Assembly: GCF_020707265.1 (NCBI RefSeq)
Contig: NZ_JAJFEQ010000011.1
Location: 62,001-126,000 of the forward strand
Length of the DNA: 64,000 bases
From: Massilia sp. IC2-477
GTDB taxonomy: Bacteria; Pseudomonadota; Gammaproteobacteria; Burkholderiales; Burkholderiaceae_D
Direction: 5' to 3'
Under the pieces are notes generated by a model. That model had not been told where the DNA came from. It made no database searches and saw only the letters and a program-made list of their open reading frames with translations. This document shows, one piece after another, positions 6,218 through 13,932 of the stretch (position 1 is the first letter of the stretch; every line of letters starts with the position of its first letter). The translations under genes and the position numbers were made by a program.

Positions 6218-8377
6218 TTATTGCACGTTCATTTCCTTCAGCAGGTTATCCGCCTTGTCCACGTGCTTCATGTTCCACAGGATGTAGCGGATGTCGACCT
6301 GGATGTCGCGGGTCATGGCCTTGTTGAAGTCCCAGTCCGAGATGATCGAGTCCAGGGTGCCGTCGAAGGCCAGGCCGATCAGCTCGGCCTTCGAGTTCAG
6401 CGCGGCCGAACCCGAGTTGCCGCCGGTGATGTCCAGCGTTGCCAGGTAGTTGACCGGCACGGTCTTCAGCTTCGGATCGACATACTTGCCGAAGTCCTTG
6501 GCCTGGATCGCGGCCAGCTGGGCTGCCGGTGCGTTGAACTCGCCTTCGCCGGTGTGCTTGGCCACCACGCCCTTGATGGTCGTGAACGCGGTCCAGCCTT
6601 CGGTACCGTCGGAACCGACGTCACGGCCGGCGATCTTGCCGAAGGTGACCCGCAGGGTGCCGTTGGCGTCCGGATAGACGGCCTGGCCCTTGCTATTCAT
6701 GTAGGCGATCTTGGCCTTCATGTAGTTGCCGTAGGCTTGCTGGATCTTGCCGCCGAGTTCCTCTTCCTGGGCTTCTTCCTTCAGGCCTGCGTCATACATG
6801 GCGACCGCGGCCTTGATGAAGCTGTCGTTCGAGGCCTGGAACTCGGCCGGCGACTTCTTCAGCCACGCGCTGCGTTCTTCCTTGTTGGCCAGCTTCGAAC
6901 CTGCATAGATGCGGTCCAGCGCGGCCTTCAGCTCGGCCTGGCTCATGCCCGGCTTGATGCCCAGGGCGGCGTCGAAAGCGGCGTCATGCTCGGCCGCCGG
7001 CTGCGCGTTGTACTTGGTCAGGAAGTTCAGCACCAGCGCCTTGTCGACCTTTTCGTCGTAGGTGCGGTCCTGGCCTGCCACCACCGAGTTCCAGCGCGGC
7101 ATGTCGCGTTCCTGGAAGCCGGATTTGCGCTCGGCGTCCGGCTTGGTGCGCTCGTTGGCCAGGCGGTACAGCGAACGTGCCGAGGACAGGAACTTCGGCT
7201 GGGCGTAGCCCAGGTAGAAGCTCTTCTTGGCATTCGCGTCGCGCTCGGCGATCAGCTTCTCGGCCTGCTCGATGTCGGCCGCGTACTGCGCCTTGCGCGC
7301 CGGGGTCGCGTTCACCCATGCCTTCAGGGCATTGTGCTCGGCGGTCTTGCGCTGCAGGAAGTCGCTGTTGGCATACGAGGTCAGCATGCCCTTGCGGTTC
7401 TTGTAGTAGTTGTTGACGCTGGCGATCTGGCCAGCGTACTTCAGCTTGGCGGCCGGGTCGTTCTTGGTCTCGCGCTCGATGATCGCCAGGGTCTCGCCCG
7501 ATGCCGCCACGAAGGCCGGGTAGTTCCAGGTGAAGGTCGATTCGACTTCCGACGGCAGGCGGTGGCGGTTGGTGCGGCCCGGGTAGCCCAGCACCATGAT
7601 GAAGTCGCCTTCCTTCGAACCTTCGGTGGCGATCTTCAGGTGGTGCTTCGGCTGGTAGGGCACGTTGTCCTTCGAGAACTCGGCGGCCTTGCCGTCCTTG
7701 CTCACGTAGGCGCGGTAGAAACCGTAGTCGCCGGTGTGGCGCGGCCACATCCAGTTGTCGGTGTCGCCGCCGAACTTGCCGACGCCGGCCGGGGGTGCGT
7801 GAACCAGGCGCACGTCACGGATTTCCAGCTGCTTGAGGCGGTAGAACTCGAGGCCGCCGTAGTAGCTGGCCACGGTGCAGCGGTAGCCGGCTTCCTTTTC
7901 GCATTCCGCCACCAGTTTCTTCTGGTTCTTCTCGATGGCGTCGATGCGGGCCTTGCCGCTCAGCTTGGCGACTTCCGGGGTGATGATCTGGGTGCTGACG
8001 TTCGCCACTTCCTCGGTCACGTAGACGCGGCTGCCCGGCGCAGCCGACAGTTCTTCAGCGAAGTTCTTGGCCAGGAAACCGTTGGCGAGCAGGTCGCGTT
8101 CCGGGGTCGAGTTGACCGCCACGCTGTTGTACACGCAGTGGTGGTTGGTGACGACCAGGCCTTGCGGCGAGACGAACGAGGCCGAGCAGCCGCCCAGGCT
8201 CACGATGGCGCCCATCGGGAATTCGGTCAGCTTGGTCAGGGTCGACGGGTCCAGCTTGAGGCCGGCGGCTTTCAGTTGCTTGGCTACTTGTGGCAGCTGC
8301 TGCGGCATCCACATGCCTTCGTCCGCTTGTGCGGCGAAGCTGGTGAGGATGGCCAGCGAGAGGAGGGTCTTTTTCAT
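6218..8377 (-). CDS. S46-family dipeptidyl peptidase (DPP7-like)
   Basis: A 719-residue exported serine dipeptidyl peptidase. The start at 8377 gives a signal peptide (MKKTLLSLAILTSFAAQA) and the mature N-terminus DEGMW, which is the S46 hallmark. The chymotrypsin-like triad is visible: the His in TNHHC (77-81), the Asp in DTDNWMWPRHTGDYG, and Ser655 in TGGNSGSAAL. Gly673 occupies the substrate-selecting position (GLAFDG), where Gly is DPP7-type (hydrophobic P1) and Arg is DPP11-type (acidic P1). Length fits the family (about 710-720). Its role is probably amino-acid supply from peptides. A terminator lies downstream; the specificity statement is family inference. Confidence 0.93.
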   Translation of the reverse strand: MKKTLLSLAILTSFAAQADEGMWMPQQLPQVAKQLKAAGLKLDPSTLTKLTEFPMGAIVSLGGCSASFVSPQGLVVTNHHCVYNSVAVNSTPERDLLANGFLAKNFAEELSAAPGSRVYVTEEVANVSTQIITPEVAKLSGKARIDAIEKNQKKLVAECEKEAGYRCTVASYYGGLEFYRLKQLEIRDVRLVHAPPAGVGKFGGDTDNWMWPRHTGDYGFYRAYVSKDGKAAEFSKDNVPYQPKHHLKIATEGSKEGDFIMVLGYPGRTNRHRLPSEVESTFTWNYPAFVAASGETLAIIERETKNDPAAKLKYAGQIASVNNYYKNRKGMLTSYANSDFLQRKTAEHNALKAWVNATPARKAQYAADIEQAEKLIAERDANAKKSFYLGYAQPKFLSSARSLYRLANERTKPDAERKSGFQERDMPRWNSVVAGQDRTYDEKVDKALVLNFLTKYNAQPAAEHDAAFDAALGIKPGMSQAELKAALDRIYAGSKLANKEERSAWLKKSPAEFQASNDSFIKAAVAMYDAGLKEEAQEEELGGKIQQAYGNYMKAKIAYMNSKGQAVYPDANGTLRVTFGKIAGRDVGSDGTEGWTAFTTIKGVVAKHTGEGEFNAPAAQLAAIQAKDFGKYVDPKLKTVPVNYLATLDITGGNSGSAALNSKAELIGLAFDGTLDSIISDWDFNKAMTRDIQVDIRYILWNMKHVDKADNLLKEMNVQ

Positions 8378-8427
8378 TCGCGTCTGTGTGTATGGGAAGG
8401 GAACGTGGGCTCCGCGGAGCACGCAAG

Positions 8428-8457
8428 AGTATCCGTAATCCGCATGCATATCGTCAA
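8428..8457 (-). promoter_or_regulatory. Candidate promoter of the S46 peptidase gene
   Basis: On the minus strand TTGACG (8457-8452) and GATACT (8433-8428) with an 18-nt spacer, about 50 nt upstream of the chosen start. The -35 is strong and the -10 weak. Confidence 0.4.
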
Positions 8458-8519
8458 CCGATATTTCGTGCTGACAAACCGAATGATTTCCTATGGGAAC
8501 TTAAACCTGCAGTCGTGCT

Positions 8520-9797
8520 TTACAGCTGAGCCCCGATCAGGGACGCCGCGCCCGTGGTCACGCGCTGCCACCAGGGCCGCTCGCGGAATTCCGCCTTCGT
8601 CACCGTGTTCGCGCGCTTCCAGTCGTCCTCGAAGATGGCGGTCTGCTGGCGCGCGAATTCCCGGTGCAGGACGTTCAGGTTGGCTTCGTCGTTGATGCTG
8701 AACGAGCGGTTGTCGAAGTTGGTCGAGCCCACCGACACCAGCAGCTCGTCCACGATCAGCGCCTTCACGTGGTACATGGTCGGCTGGTATTCGGCCAGCT
8801 TGACGCCGGCCGCCAGCAGTTCGCCCCAGCGCTCGCGCGAGGCGGCCTTGACCAGGTCGGAGTCGATGATCTTGCCCGGCATTAGGATGCGCACGCGCAC
8901 GCCCCGTTTCGCCGCTTCGATCAGCGTGTGGATGGTCAGCTCGTCCGGCACGAAGTAGGCGGCGGACAGGTCGATGGTCTTGCGCGCCGAAGTGATCGCC
9001 ATCAGGTACATCAGGTGCATCGATTCGCTGCCACCGGTGGGCGAGCTGGAGAACATCTGGGCCGGCATGTCGCCCACGGGCTGCAGGGCCGGGAAGTAGT
9101 CGGGGCCGTCGAGCACGGTGCCGGTGGCCTTCAGCCAGTTGTCGTTGAACACGGCCTGGACCTGGCCCACGACCGGACCCTCGATGCGGAAATGGGTATC
9201 GCGCCAGTGGTTCTCATCCTGGGCATTGCCGCGCCACTGGTCGGCGATGCCGACCCCGCCGGTGAAGCCGACCTTGCCGTCGATCACGAGCAGTTTGCGG
9301 TGGGTGCGGTTGTTCAGACGCGCCAGTTTCCACCACACCGGCTTGTGGTAGCGCTGCACCAGCACGCCGGCTTTTTTCATTTCATCGATCTGCGCCAGGT
9401 CCATCTTCATGCTGCCCATGAAGTCGAGCATCACGTGCACCTTGACGCCGGCGCGGGCGCGCTCCATCAGGGCGTCCGCGAATTCCTTGCCGATCGATTC
9501 CGACCAGTAGATATAGGTCTCGAAAGTGATCGTCTTCTTCGCAGAACGGATCGCGTCCAGCATGGCGGGAAAGATCTGGTCGCCGTTGAGCAGCACCTCG
9601 ACCTTGTTGCCCTCCAGGATGGGCGGGCCGAGCAGCACGCCGAGCGAGCGGCGGAATTGCGGGTCATTGGTCTCGTACTGGCGCACCAGGCGGGTTTCGA
9701 TCTGCTTCTCGCCGGGCATGAAATTGAGCGCGAGAATGCCGCCAACCAGGGTCAGGGCGGCGGTCACGAGGATGGTCCAGAACAGTTTTGGGCGCAT
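8520..9797 (-). CDS. Phospholipase D-family protein, cardiolipin synthase-like
   Basis: A 425-residue protein with one N-terminal membrane helix (about residues 7-26) and two HKD motifs: HRKLLVIDGKVGFTGG (His166, Lys168, Asp173) and HVKALIVDELLVSVGS (His343, Lys345, Asp350). This two-motif layout is that of bacterial ClsB/ClsC-type cardiolipin synthases, which join phosphatidyl groups at the membrane; other PLD activities are possible. ATG at 9797 was preferred to an in-frame TTG nine codons earlier. The gene begins only about 20 nt after the terminator of the glsB-like gene, so it depends on read-through or on a promoter hidden in that terminator region. Confidence 0.85.
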   Translation of the reverse strand: MRPKLFWTILVTAALTLVGGILALNFMPGEKQIETRLVRQYETNDPQFRRSLGVLLGPPILEGNKVEVLLNGDQIFPAMLDAIRSAKKTITFETYIYWSESIGKEFADALMERARAGVKVHVMLDFMGSMKMDLAQIDEMKKAGVLVQRYHKPVWWKLARLNNRTHRKLLVIDGKVGFTGGVGIADQWRGNAQDENHWRDTHFRIEGPVVGQVQAVFNDNWLKATGTVLDGPDYFPALQPVGDMPAQMFSSSPTGGSESMHLMYLMAITSARKTIDLSAAYFVPDELTIHTLIEAAKRGVRVRILMPGKIIDSDLVKAASRERWGELLAAGVKLAEYQPTMYHVKALIVDELLVSVGSTNFDNRSFSINDEANLNVLHREFARQQTAIFEDDWKRANTVTKAEFRERPWWQRVTTGAASLIGAQL

Positions 9798-9810
9798 GGG
9801 AAAACGCGGG

Positions 9811-9841
9811 CGTAAAAAAACCAACGCATGAAGCGTTGGTT
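9811..9841 (-). terminator. Rho-independent terminator of the glsB-like gene
   Basis: Perfect nine-base stem AACCAACGC / GCGTTGGTT (9819-9827 and 9833-9841) with a five-base loop; on the minus strand it is followed by a run of seven T (9820-9814). It ends transcription of the gene at 9868-10137 and lies immediately before the PLD gene. Confidence 0.85.
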
Positions 9842-9867
9842 TTTAGAAAGGGCTACACAATCGCTGA

Positions 9868-10137
9868 TTAGCGAACACGGCCGCGACGCAGCAGGTTCAC
9901 GATAGCCAGCAGGATGACAGCGCCCAGGAACGAAACCAGCAGCGACGAAACGCTGAAGTCGTCCGAATTGATGGTGCCGGTGCCGAACAGCGGCGACAGG
10001 AGCCAGCCGCCCAGGAAGGCGCCGACGATACCAACCACGACGTTGAGAATCATGCCTTGCTCTGCGTCGGTTTTCATGACCATGCTGGCCAGCCAGCCCA
10101 GAATGCCACCGACAACGATCCAAATGATGAATAACAT
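9868..10137 (-). CDS. GlsB/YeaQ/YmgE family stress-response membrane protein
   Basis: An 89-residue protein with three hydrophobic helices and the family pattern of glycine-rich first helix (IVVGGILGWLAS), central VVGIVGAFLGGWL and a basic tail (RRGRVR). The family (transglycosylase-associated, PF04226) is found in inner membranes and is often stress-induced; its molecular role is unknown. A strong AAGGAGG precedes the ATG. It is divergent from the glycine-rich protein at 10423 across a 285-bp spacer in which no further gene is seen, so the two may be co-regulated as stress genes. It has its own strong terminator. Confidence 0.87.
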   Translation of the reverse strand: MLFIIWIVVGGILGWLASMVMKTDAEQGMILNVVVGIVGAFLGGWLLSPLFGTGTINSDDFSVSSLLVSFLGAVILLAIVNLLRRGRVR

Positions 10138-10422
10138 GGTGTACCTCCTTCAAGTGTAAGAAAACATACCCCCAGGCCGATTGAATTGCCGTGGCCATGG
10201 AGAAAAGTCTAGAGACCAGTCCCCTTCAGGTCGGTGCGGCAACGAACGTTAGACGGCGAATCTGCAAGCCTGTTCTGGCGCGCCGAACGGATGAGCGAAA
10301 AGAACCGGGTATGGTGCGTCAACGAACAGAAGAGGTGAGGGGGCGAGCATAAGGTTTCAACACTTGCAACACTGAATTCCGATTGCAGTCACCAGTACCT
10401 GAACCTTCTGAAAGGATTCGCC

Positions 10423-11928
10423 ATGAGCAACTACGATTCGAATAACAACCAGAATTCCCGCATGGTTACCGGCCTGTTCCCTGACCGTGCCAGCGCTGAA
10501 CGCGCCTACAGCTCGATCTCGACCCGCGGCTATGGCAAGGACGACGTCAACCTGATGATGTCGGACAGCACCCGCAAGACCCACTTCCACGACACTGACA
10601 CTGAACTGGGCAGCAAGGCCGCCGAAGGCGCCGGCATCGGCGCAGGTATCGGCGGCACCATCGGCGCCGTCCTGGCAGGCATCGCCGCCGTCGGCACCAC
10701 CCTCGTGCTGCCTGGCCTGGGCGTGGTCGTCGCCGGCCCGCTGGCAGCAGCCCTGGCCGGCGCCGGCGCCGGCGGCATCACTGGCGGCCTGATCGGCGCA
10801 CTGATCGGCGCAGGCATCCCGGAAGAGCGCGCCAAGCACTATGAAGAAGGCATCAAGAGCGGCGGCATCGTGATGGGCGTGCACGCCCGTTCGGACGAAG
10901 ACGCACGCCACATCGAACAATCGTGGACCGACAGCGGCGGCACCCACATCATCGGCACCGGCATCGGCGCAGCAGGCGGCGCAGTCGCCGGCGCGGCCAT
11001 CGGCTCGGCAGCCGGCCCGATCGGCACCGTGGCCGGCGCCGCCATCGGCGCGGTCACCGGCGGCATGGCCGGCAAGGGCGTGGGCGAAGTCGTGAACCCG
11101 AAAGCGGGCGACGACCTGTCGGAACACTACCTGGCCAAGGGCGTGGGCGCCGGCAGCGGCGCGGCAGTCGGCGCGATGGCTGGCGCGGCGGCGGGCCCGA
11201 TCGGCATGGCTGCCGGTGCAGTGGTCGGCGGCCTGGCAGGCGGCGCAGCCGGCCGCGGTGCCGGCGAAGTCGTGAACCCGAAGGCAAACGACGACCTGAA
11301 CGACCATAACCTGGCACAAGGCGTCGGCGCCGGCGGCGGCGCCGCCCTCGGCGCGGCGGCAGGCTCGGTGGCCGGCCCGATCGGCACCGCAGCGGGCGCC
11401 GTGATCGGCGGCCTGGCAGGCGGCGCGGCAGGCCAGGGCACCGGCGAAGTCATCAACCCGAAACCGGGCGACGAACTGCGTGACCACCACCTGGCAACCG
11501 GCGCCGGCGCCGGCGCTGGTGCGGCCGTGGGCGGTTCGGTGATCGGCGGCGCCGTGGGCGGCCCGGTCGGCGCGGTGGTTGGCGCCGGCATCGGCGCAGC
11601 CGTGGGCGGCATGGCCGGCAAGGGCGTGGCCAAGATGGTCAACCCGCAGGAAGAAGATGCGCACTGGCGCGGTCAGTACCAGACCCAGCCGTACTACACC
11701 CCGGGCTACACCTACGACGACTACGCACCGGCCTATGCGCTGGGCTACAACTCGGCAGGCCGCTATCCGGGCAGCTACGACATGCACGAGAACGAGCTGT
11801 CGAGCGAATGGGAACGCACCAAGGGCGCCTCGCGCCTGAGCTGGGACCAGGCCAAGCACGCCTCGCGCGCCGCATGGCACAAGGTCGAGCGCGCCATTCC
11901 GGGTGACGCCGACCGCGACGGTCGTTAA
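10423..11928 (+). CDS. Glycine-rich tandem-repeat protein with YflT-like N-terminal domain
   Basis: A 501-residue protein of unknown function. The first 50 residues (MVTGLFPDRASAERAYSSIS, then GYGKDDVNLMM) resemble the general-stress YflT/17M domain. Residues 62-130 form hydrophobic glycine-zipper segments. Residues 182-405 are four near-identical units of 60 residues, each with a GAxxGAAxGxxxG stretch, GPIG, GGxAG and an (E/K)VVNPK hinge. The last 90 residues are Tyr-rich (TPGYTYDDY) and end in a basic-acidic helix (SWDQAKHASRAAWHKVERA). No signal peptide is seen. AAAGGA precedes the ATG at 10423. Glycine zippers suggest membrane insertion or self-assembly, but this is inference. Confidence 0.8.
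   Translation: MSNYDSNNNQNSRMVTGLFPDRASAERAYSSISTRGYGKDDVNLMMSDSTRKTHFHDTDTELGSKAAEGAGIGAGIGGTIGAVLAGIAAVGTTLVLPGLGVVVAGPLAAALAGAGAGGITGGLIGALIGAGIPEERAKHYEEGIKSGGIVMGVHARSDEDARHIEQSWTDSGGTHIIGTGIGAAGGAVAGAAIGSAAGPIGTVAGAAIGAVTGGMAGKGVGEVVNPKAGDDLSEHYLAKGVGAGSGAAVGAMAGAAAGPIGMAAGAVVGGLAGGAAGRGAGEVVNPKANDDLNDHNLAQGVGAGGGAALGAAAGSVAGPIGTAAGAVIGGLAGGAAGQGTGEVINPKPGDELRDHHLATGAGAGAGAAVGGSVIGGAVGGPVGAVVGAGIGAAVGGMAGKGVAKMVNPQEEDAHWRGQYQTQPYYTPGYTYDDYAPAYALGYNSAGRYPGSYDMHENELSSEWERTKGASRLSWDQAKHASRAAWHKVERAIPGDADRDGR
10966..11660 (+). repeat. Four in-frame tandem repeats of 180 bp inside the glycine-rich gene
   Basis: Units start at 10966, 11146, 11326 and 11506 (residues 182, 242, 302, 362). The spacing of the first three units is exactly 180 bp, judged by the NPK codons near 11095, 11275 and 11455; the fourth is slightly longer and diverges at its end. 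Units differ at many synonymous positions, so the duplication is not very recent. Confidence 0.85.
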
Positions 11929-11969
11929 TCCGCAGGTTTGCCGCCCCGCGTGGGCGGCAGCCGGATGAA

Positions 11970-12006
11970 AAAAAGCCTCGGGGCCATGACGGCGCCGAGG
12001 CTTTTT
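11970..12006. terminator. Bidirectional rho-independent terminator
   Basis: Stem AAAAAGCCTCGG / CCGAGGCTTTTT with a 13-nt partly paired loop; T-runs are present on both strands. It separates the convergent glycine-rich gene and the yceI operon and can terminate both. Confidence 0.9.
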
Positions 12007-12021
12007 CTATGGGGGAGGCGA

Positions 12022-12597
12022 TTACTGCTTGACCGCTTCCACCTGGATCGCCAGCTTCACTTCCGGCGAGAACTTCGGCAGGCCGAAGTTGATGCCGAAG
12101 TCGCTGCGCTGGAAGGTGCCGGTCACGTCGGCGCCGCACACTTCGCGCTTGAGCATCGGGTGGTCGATGCACTTGAACTTGTTGATGGTCAGGGTCAGCG
12201 GCTTGGTCACGCCGTGCAGGGTCAGTTCGCCCTGGGCCGAGGTCGGCACATCGCCGGTGAAGGTGATCGACTTCGACTTGAAGGTCGCGGTCGGGAATTG
12301 GGCGGCGTCGAAGATGTCCGGCTTCTTGGCGTGCTCGTTCATCTTGTCGTGGCCGAAGTCGATGCTGTCGATGTAGACGGTGATGTCGAGGGTGCCGGTT
12401 TTCTTGGCGCGATCGAGGGTCACGGTGCCGTCAGTCTTGTTGAACTTGCCGCGCCAGACCGAGATGCCCATGTGGTCGGCCTCGAAGCTCGGGTAGGTGT
12501 GGTTCGGCTCGATCTTGTAGGTGTCGGCGGCGAAGGCGATGCCGGCGCCAAGGGTGCTCGAAGCGGCCAGGGCCGCGATCAGGTGCTTGATTTTCAT
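12022..12597 (-). CDS. YceI-family periplasmic lipid-binding protein (first paralogue)
   Basis: A 191-residue protein with a signal peptide (cleavage after GIAFA, mature start [11 protein letters not shown]). The lipocalin-like YceI beta-barrel family binds long-chain isoprenoids such as polyprenyl quinones. Typical motifs: [51 protein letters not shown] and [20 protein letters not shown] precedes the ATG. It is the last gene of a probable operon with the second yceI (37 nt upstream) and a cytochrome b561, the arrangement also known for E. coli yceJ-yceI. Terminator at 11970-12006. Confidence 0.93.
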   Translation of the reverse strand: MKIKHLIAALAASSTLGAGIAFAADTYKIEPNHTYPSFEADHMGISVWRGKFNKTDGTVTLDRAKKTGTLDITVYIDSIDFGHDKMNEHAKKPDIFDAAQFPTATFKSKSITFTGDVPTSAQGELTLHGVTKPLTLTINKFKCIDHPMLKREVCGADVTGTFQRSDFGINFGLPKFSPEVKLAIQVEAVKQ

Positions 12598-12634
12598 AGG
12601 ACTTTCCCTTGCTTAGGTAAGAGCTGCTGGTGAA

Positions 12635-13183
12635 TTACTGGGCGGTGATGTGGAACTTGATGATGACTTCATCGGCGACCATGCTGGTGTCCTTCCACTC
12701 GCCTTCGCCGATGTTGAAGGCCAGTCGCTTGATCGGCAGCTGGCCTTCGAATACCTGTTTGCCGCTGTCGAGCTTCTGGGTGAGCGGGAAGCTCACGTCG
12801 GCGCTCCTGCCCTTGATCGTCAGCTTGCCCTTGACGTTGAACTTGCCGGCGCCGGCGGGGGCGATGGCGGTGGAGACAAACGTCGCCTTCGGATACTGCG
12901 CGACGTTGAACCACTCCTTCTTGGCCACTTCCTTGTTGTACTCGGCGTCGCCCAGGTCGAGGCTGGCGGTCTGGATCTCGACCGTCGCTTTCGAAGCGGC
13001 CGGCTTGGCGGCGTCGTAGTCGATCTGCGCCGTGAAGCCCTTGAACTTGGCCTCGACCGGCACGCCCATCTGCTTGAAGGTGGCCGAGACGCTGCTCTTG
13101 GCCGGGTCGGTTTTCAGGGGCGCGGCGCCGGCGATGGCGCTGGCGAACAGGGAGGCCAGCAACAGGCCTTTCAGTGGTTTCAT
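12635..13183 (-). CDS. YceI-family periplasmic protein (second paralogue)
   Basis: A 182-residue protein; start at 13183 chosen because it yields a signal peptide (MKPLKGLLLASLFASAIAGA, mature APLKTD). Family motifs: FTAQIDYDAA, DLGDAEYNKEVAKKEWFN, YPKATFVST, KGKLTIKGRS and FNIGEGEWKDTSMV. It is clearly diverged from the neighbouring YceI, closer to the polyisoprenoid-binding group found beside cytochrome b561. It starts 8 nt after the cytochrome gene ends. Probable role: carrying a quinone or isoprenoid for or from the membrane cytochrome. Confidence 0.92.
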   Translation of the reverse strand: MKPLKGLLLASLFASAIAGAAPLKTDPAKSSVSATFKQMGVPVEAKFKGFTAQIDYDAAKPAASKATVEIQTASLDLGDAEYNKEVAKKEWFNVAQYPKATFVSTAIAPAGAGKFNVKGKLTIKGRSADVSFPLTQKLDSGKQVFEGQLPIKRLAFNIGEGEWKDTSMVADEVIIKFHITAQ

Positions 13184-13191
13184 TCGAACTC

Positions 13192-13728
13192 CTAGCGGGT
13201 GGAAAAAGGCAGCATGCGCGCCATCACGCCGTCGCGGTCGACGAATACGTGCTTGAGCGCGGCCGCCACGTGCAGGCCGACGAGGCCGGCCAGCAGCATG
13301 TTGAGCCAGTAATGGACATCCTTCAGCACCGGCTTCAGGGCCGGGTCCGGTCCCATCAGCACCGGCAGTTCGATCACGCCGAACCACACGACCGGATAGC
13401 CGGTCGCCAGGCTGTAGAAATAGCCGGACAGGGGCACCGCGAACATCAGGATGTAGAGCAGCCAGTGCAGGCCGTGGGCCGCGCCGCGTTGCCAGGCCGG
13501 CATCTCGTCGGCATAGGCGGGCGGGTGACGCAGCAGGCGCCATAACAGGCGCAGCGTGGCCAGCAGCAGCACGGTGACCCCGGCCCACTTGTGCCAGTTG
13601 AAGTACTTCAGTTTGGTCGGCGTGATGCCGGGGATGTCCGTCATCACCAGCCCGAGCGTGAAGGTCGCGATGATCAGCAGTGCGATCAACCAGTGCAGGA
13701 CAATGGCCGGAATGGTGTAACGGTGCAT
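13192..13728 (-). CDS. Cytochrome b561 (CybB family), inner membrane di-haem protein
   Basis: A 178-residue protein with four membrane helices. The four haem-ligand histidines fit E. coli CybB: His12 (VLHWL), His46 (NWHKWAG), His139 (DVHYWL) and His153 (GLHVAA), with the last two 14 apart as in CybB. The family oxidises ubiquinol and can pass electrons to superoxide. First gene of the b561-yceI-yceI operon. A TATAGT-like -10 and a short palindrome lie about 30-40 nt upstream. Confidence 0.92.
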   Translation of the reverse strand: MHRYTIPAIVLHWLIALLIIATFTLGLVMTDIPGITPTKLKYFNWHKWAGVTVLLLATLRLLWRLLRHPPAYADEMPAWQRGAAHGLHWLLYILMFAVPLSGYFYSLATGYPVVWFGVIELPVLMGPDPALKPVLKDVHYWLNMLLAGLVGLHVAAALKHVFVDRDGVMARMLPFSTR

Positions 13729-13756
13729 AAAGATTATTTTTTGGAAAGTTGTACGC

Positions 13757-13772
13757 GTTAGAACTAACTATA
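13757..13772 (-). promoter_or_regulatory. Candidate -10 with overlapping palindrome upstream of cytochrome b561
   Basis: The palindrome GTTAG-AA-CTAAC (13757-13768) overlaps a minus-strand TATAGT (13772-13767). No convincing -35 is seen at 17 nt, so an activator or another sigma factor may be involved. It is only a small site and could be chance. Confidence 0.3.
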
Positions 13773-13932
13773 CCAGTCTTTACGGGCCCCTGCTGCCGAG
13801 CGCAATTTTTCGCTGGGTACACTAGCACGGATTGCAAAACCTGCACAGCCACAGCGGCGAGAATGTAAAATCGCCAAAAAAACCGTTTAGCAGAGATTAC
13901 TGGCGATATCGTTTAGTGCCAGAAAGAAAAAT

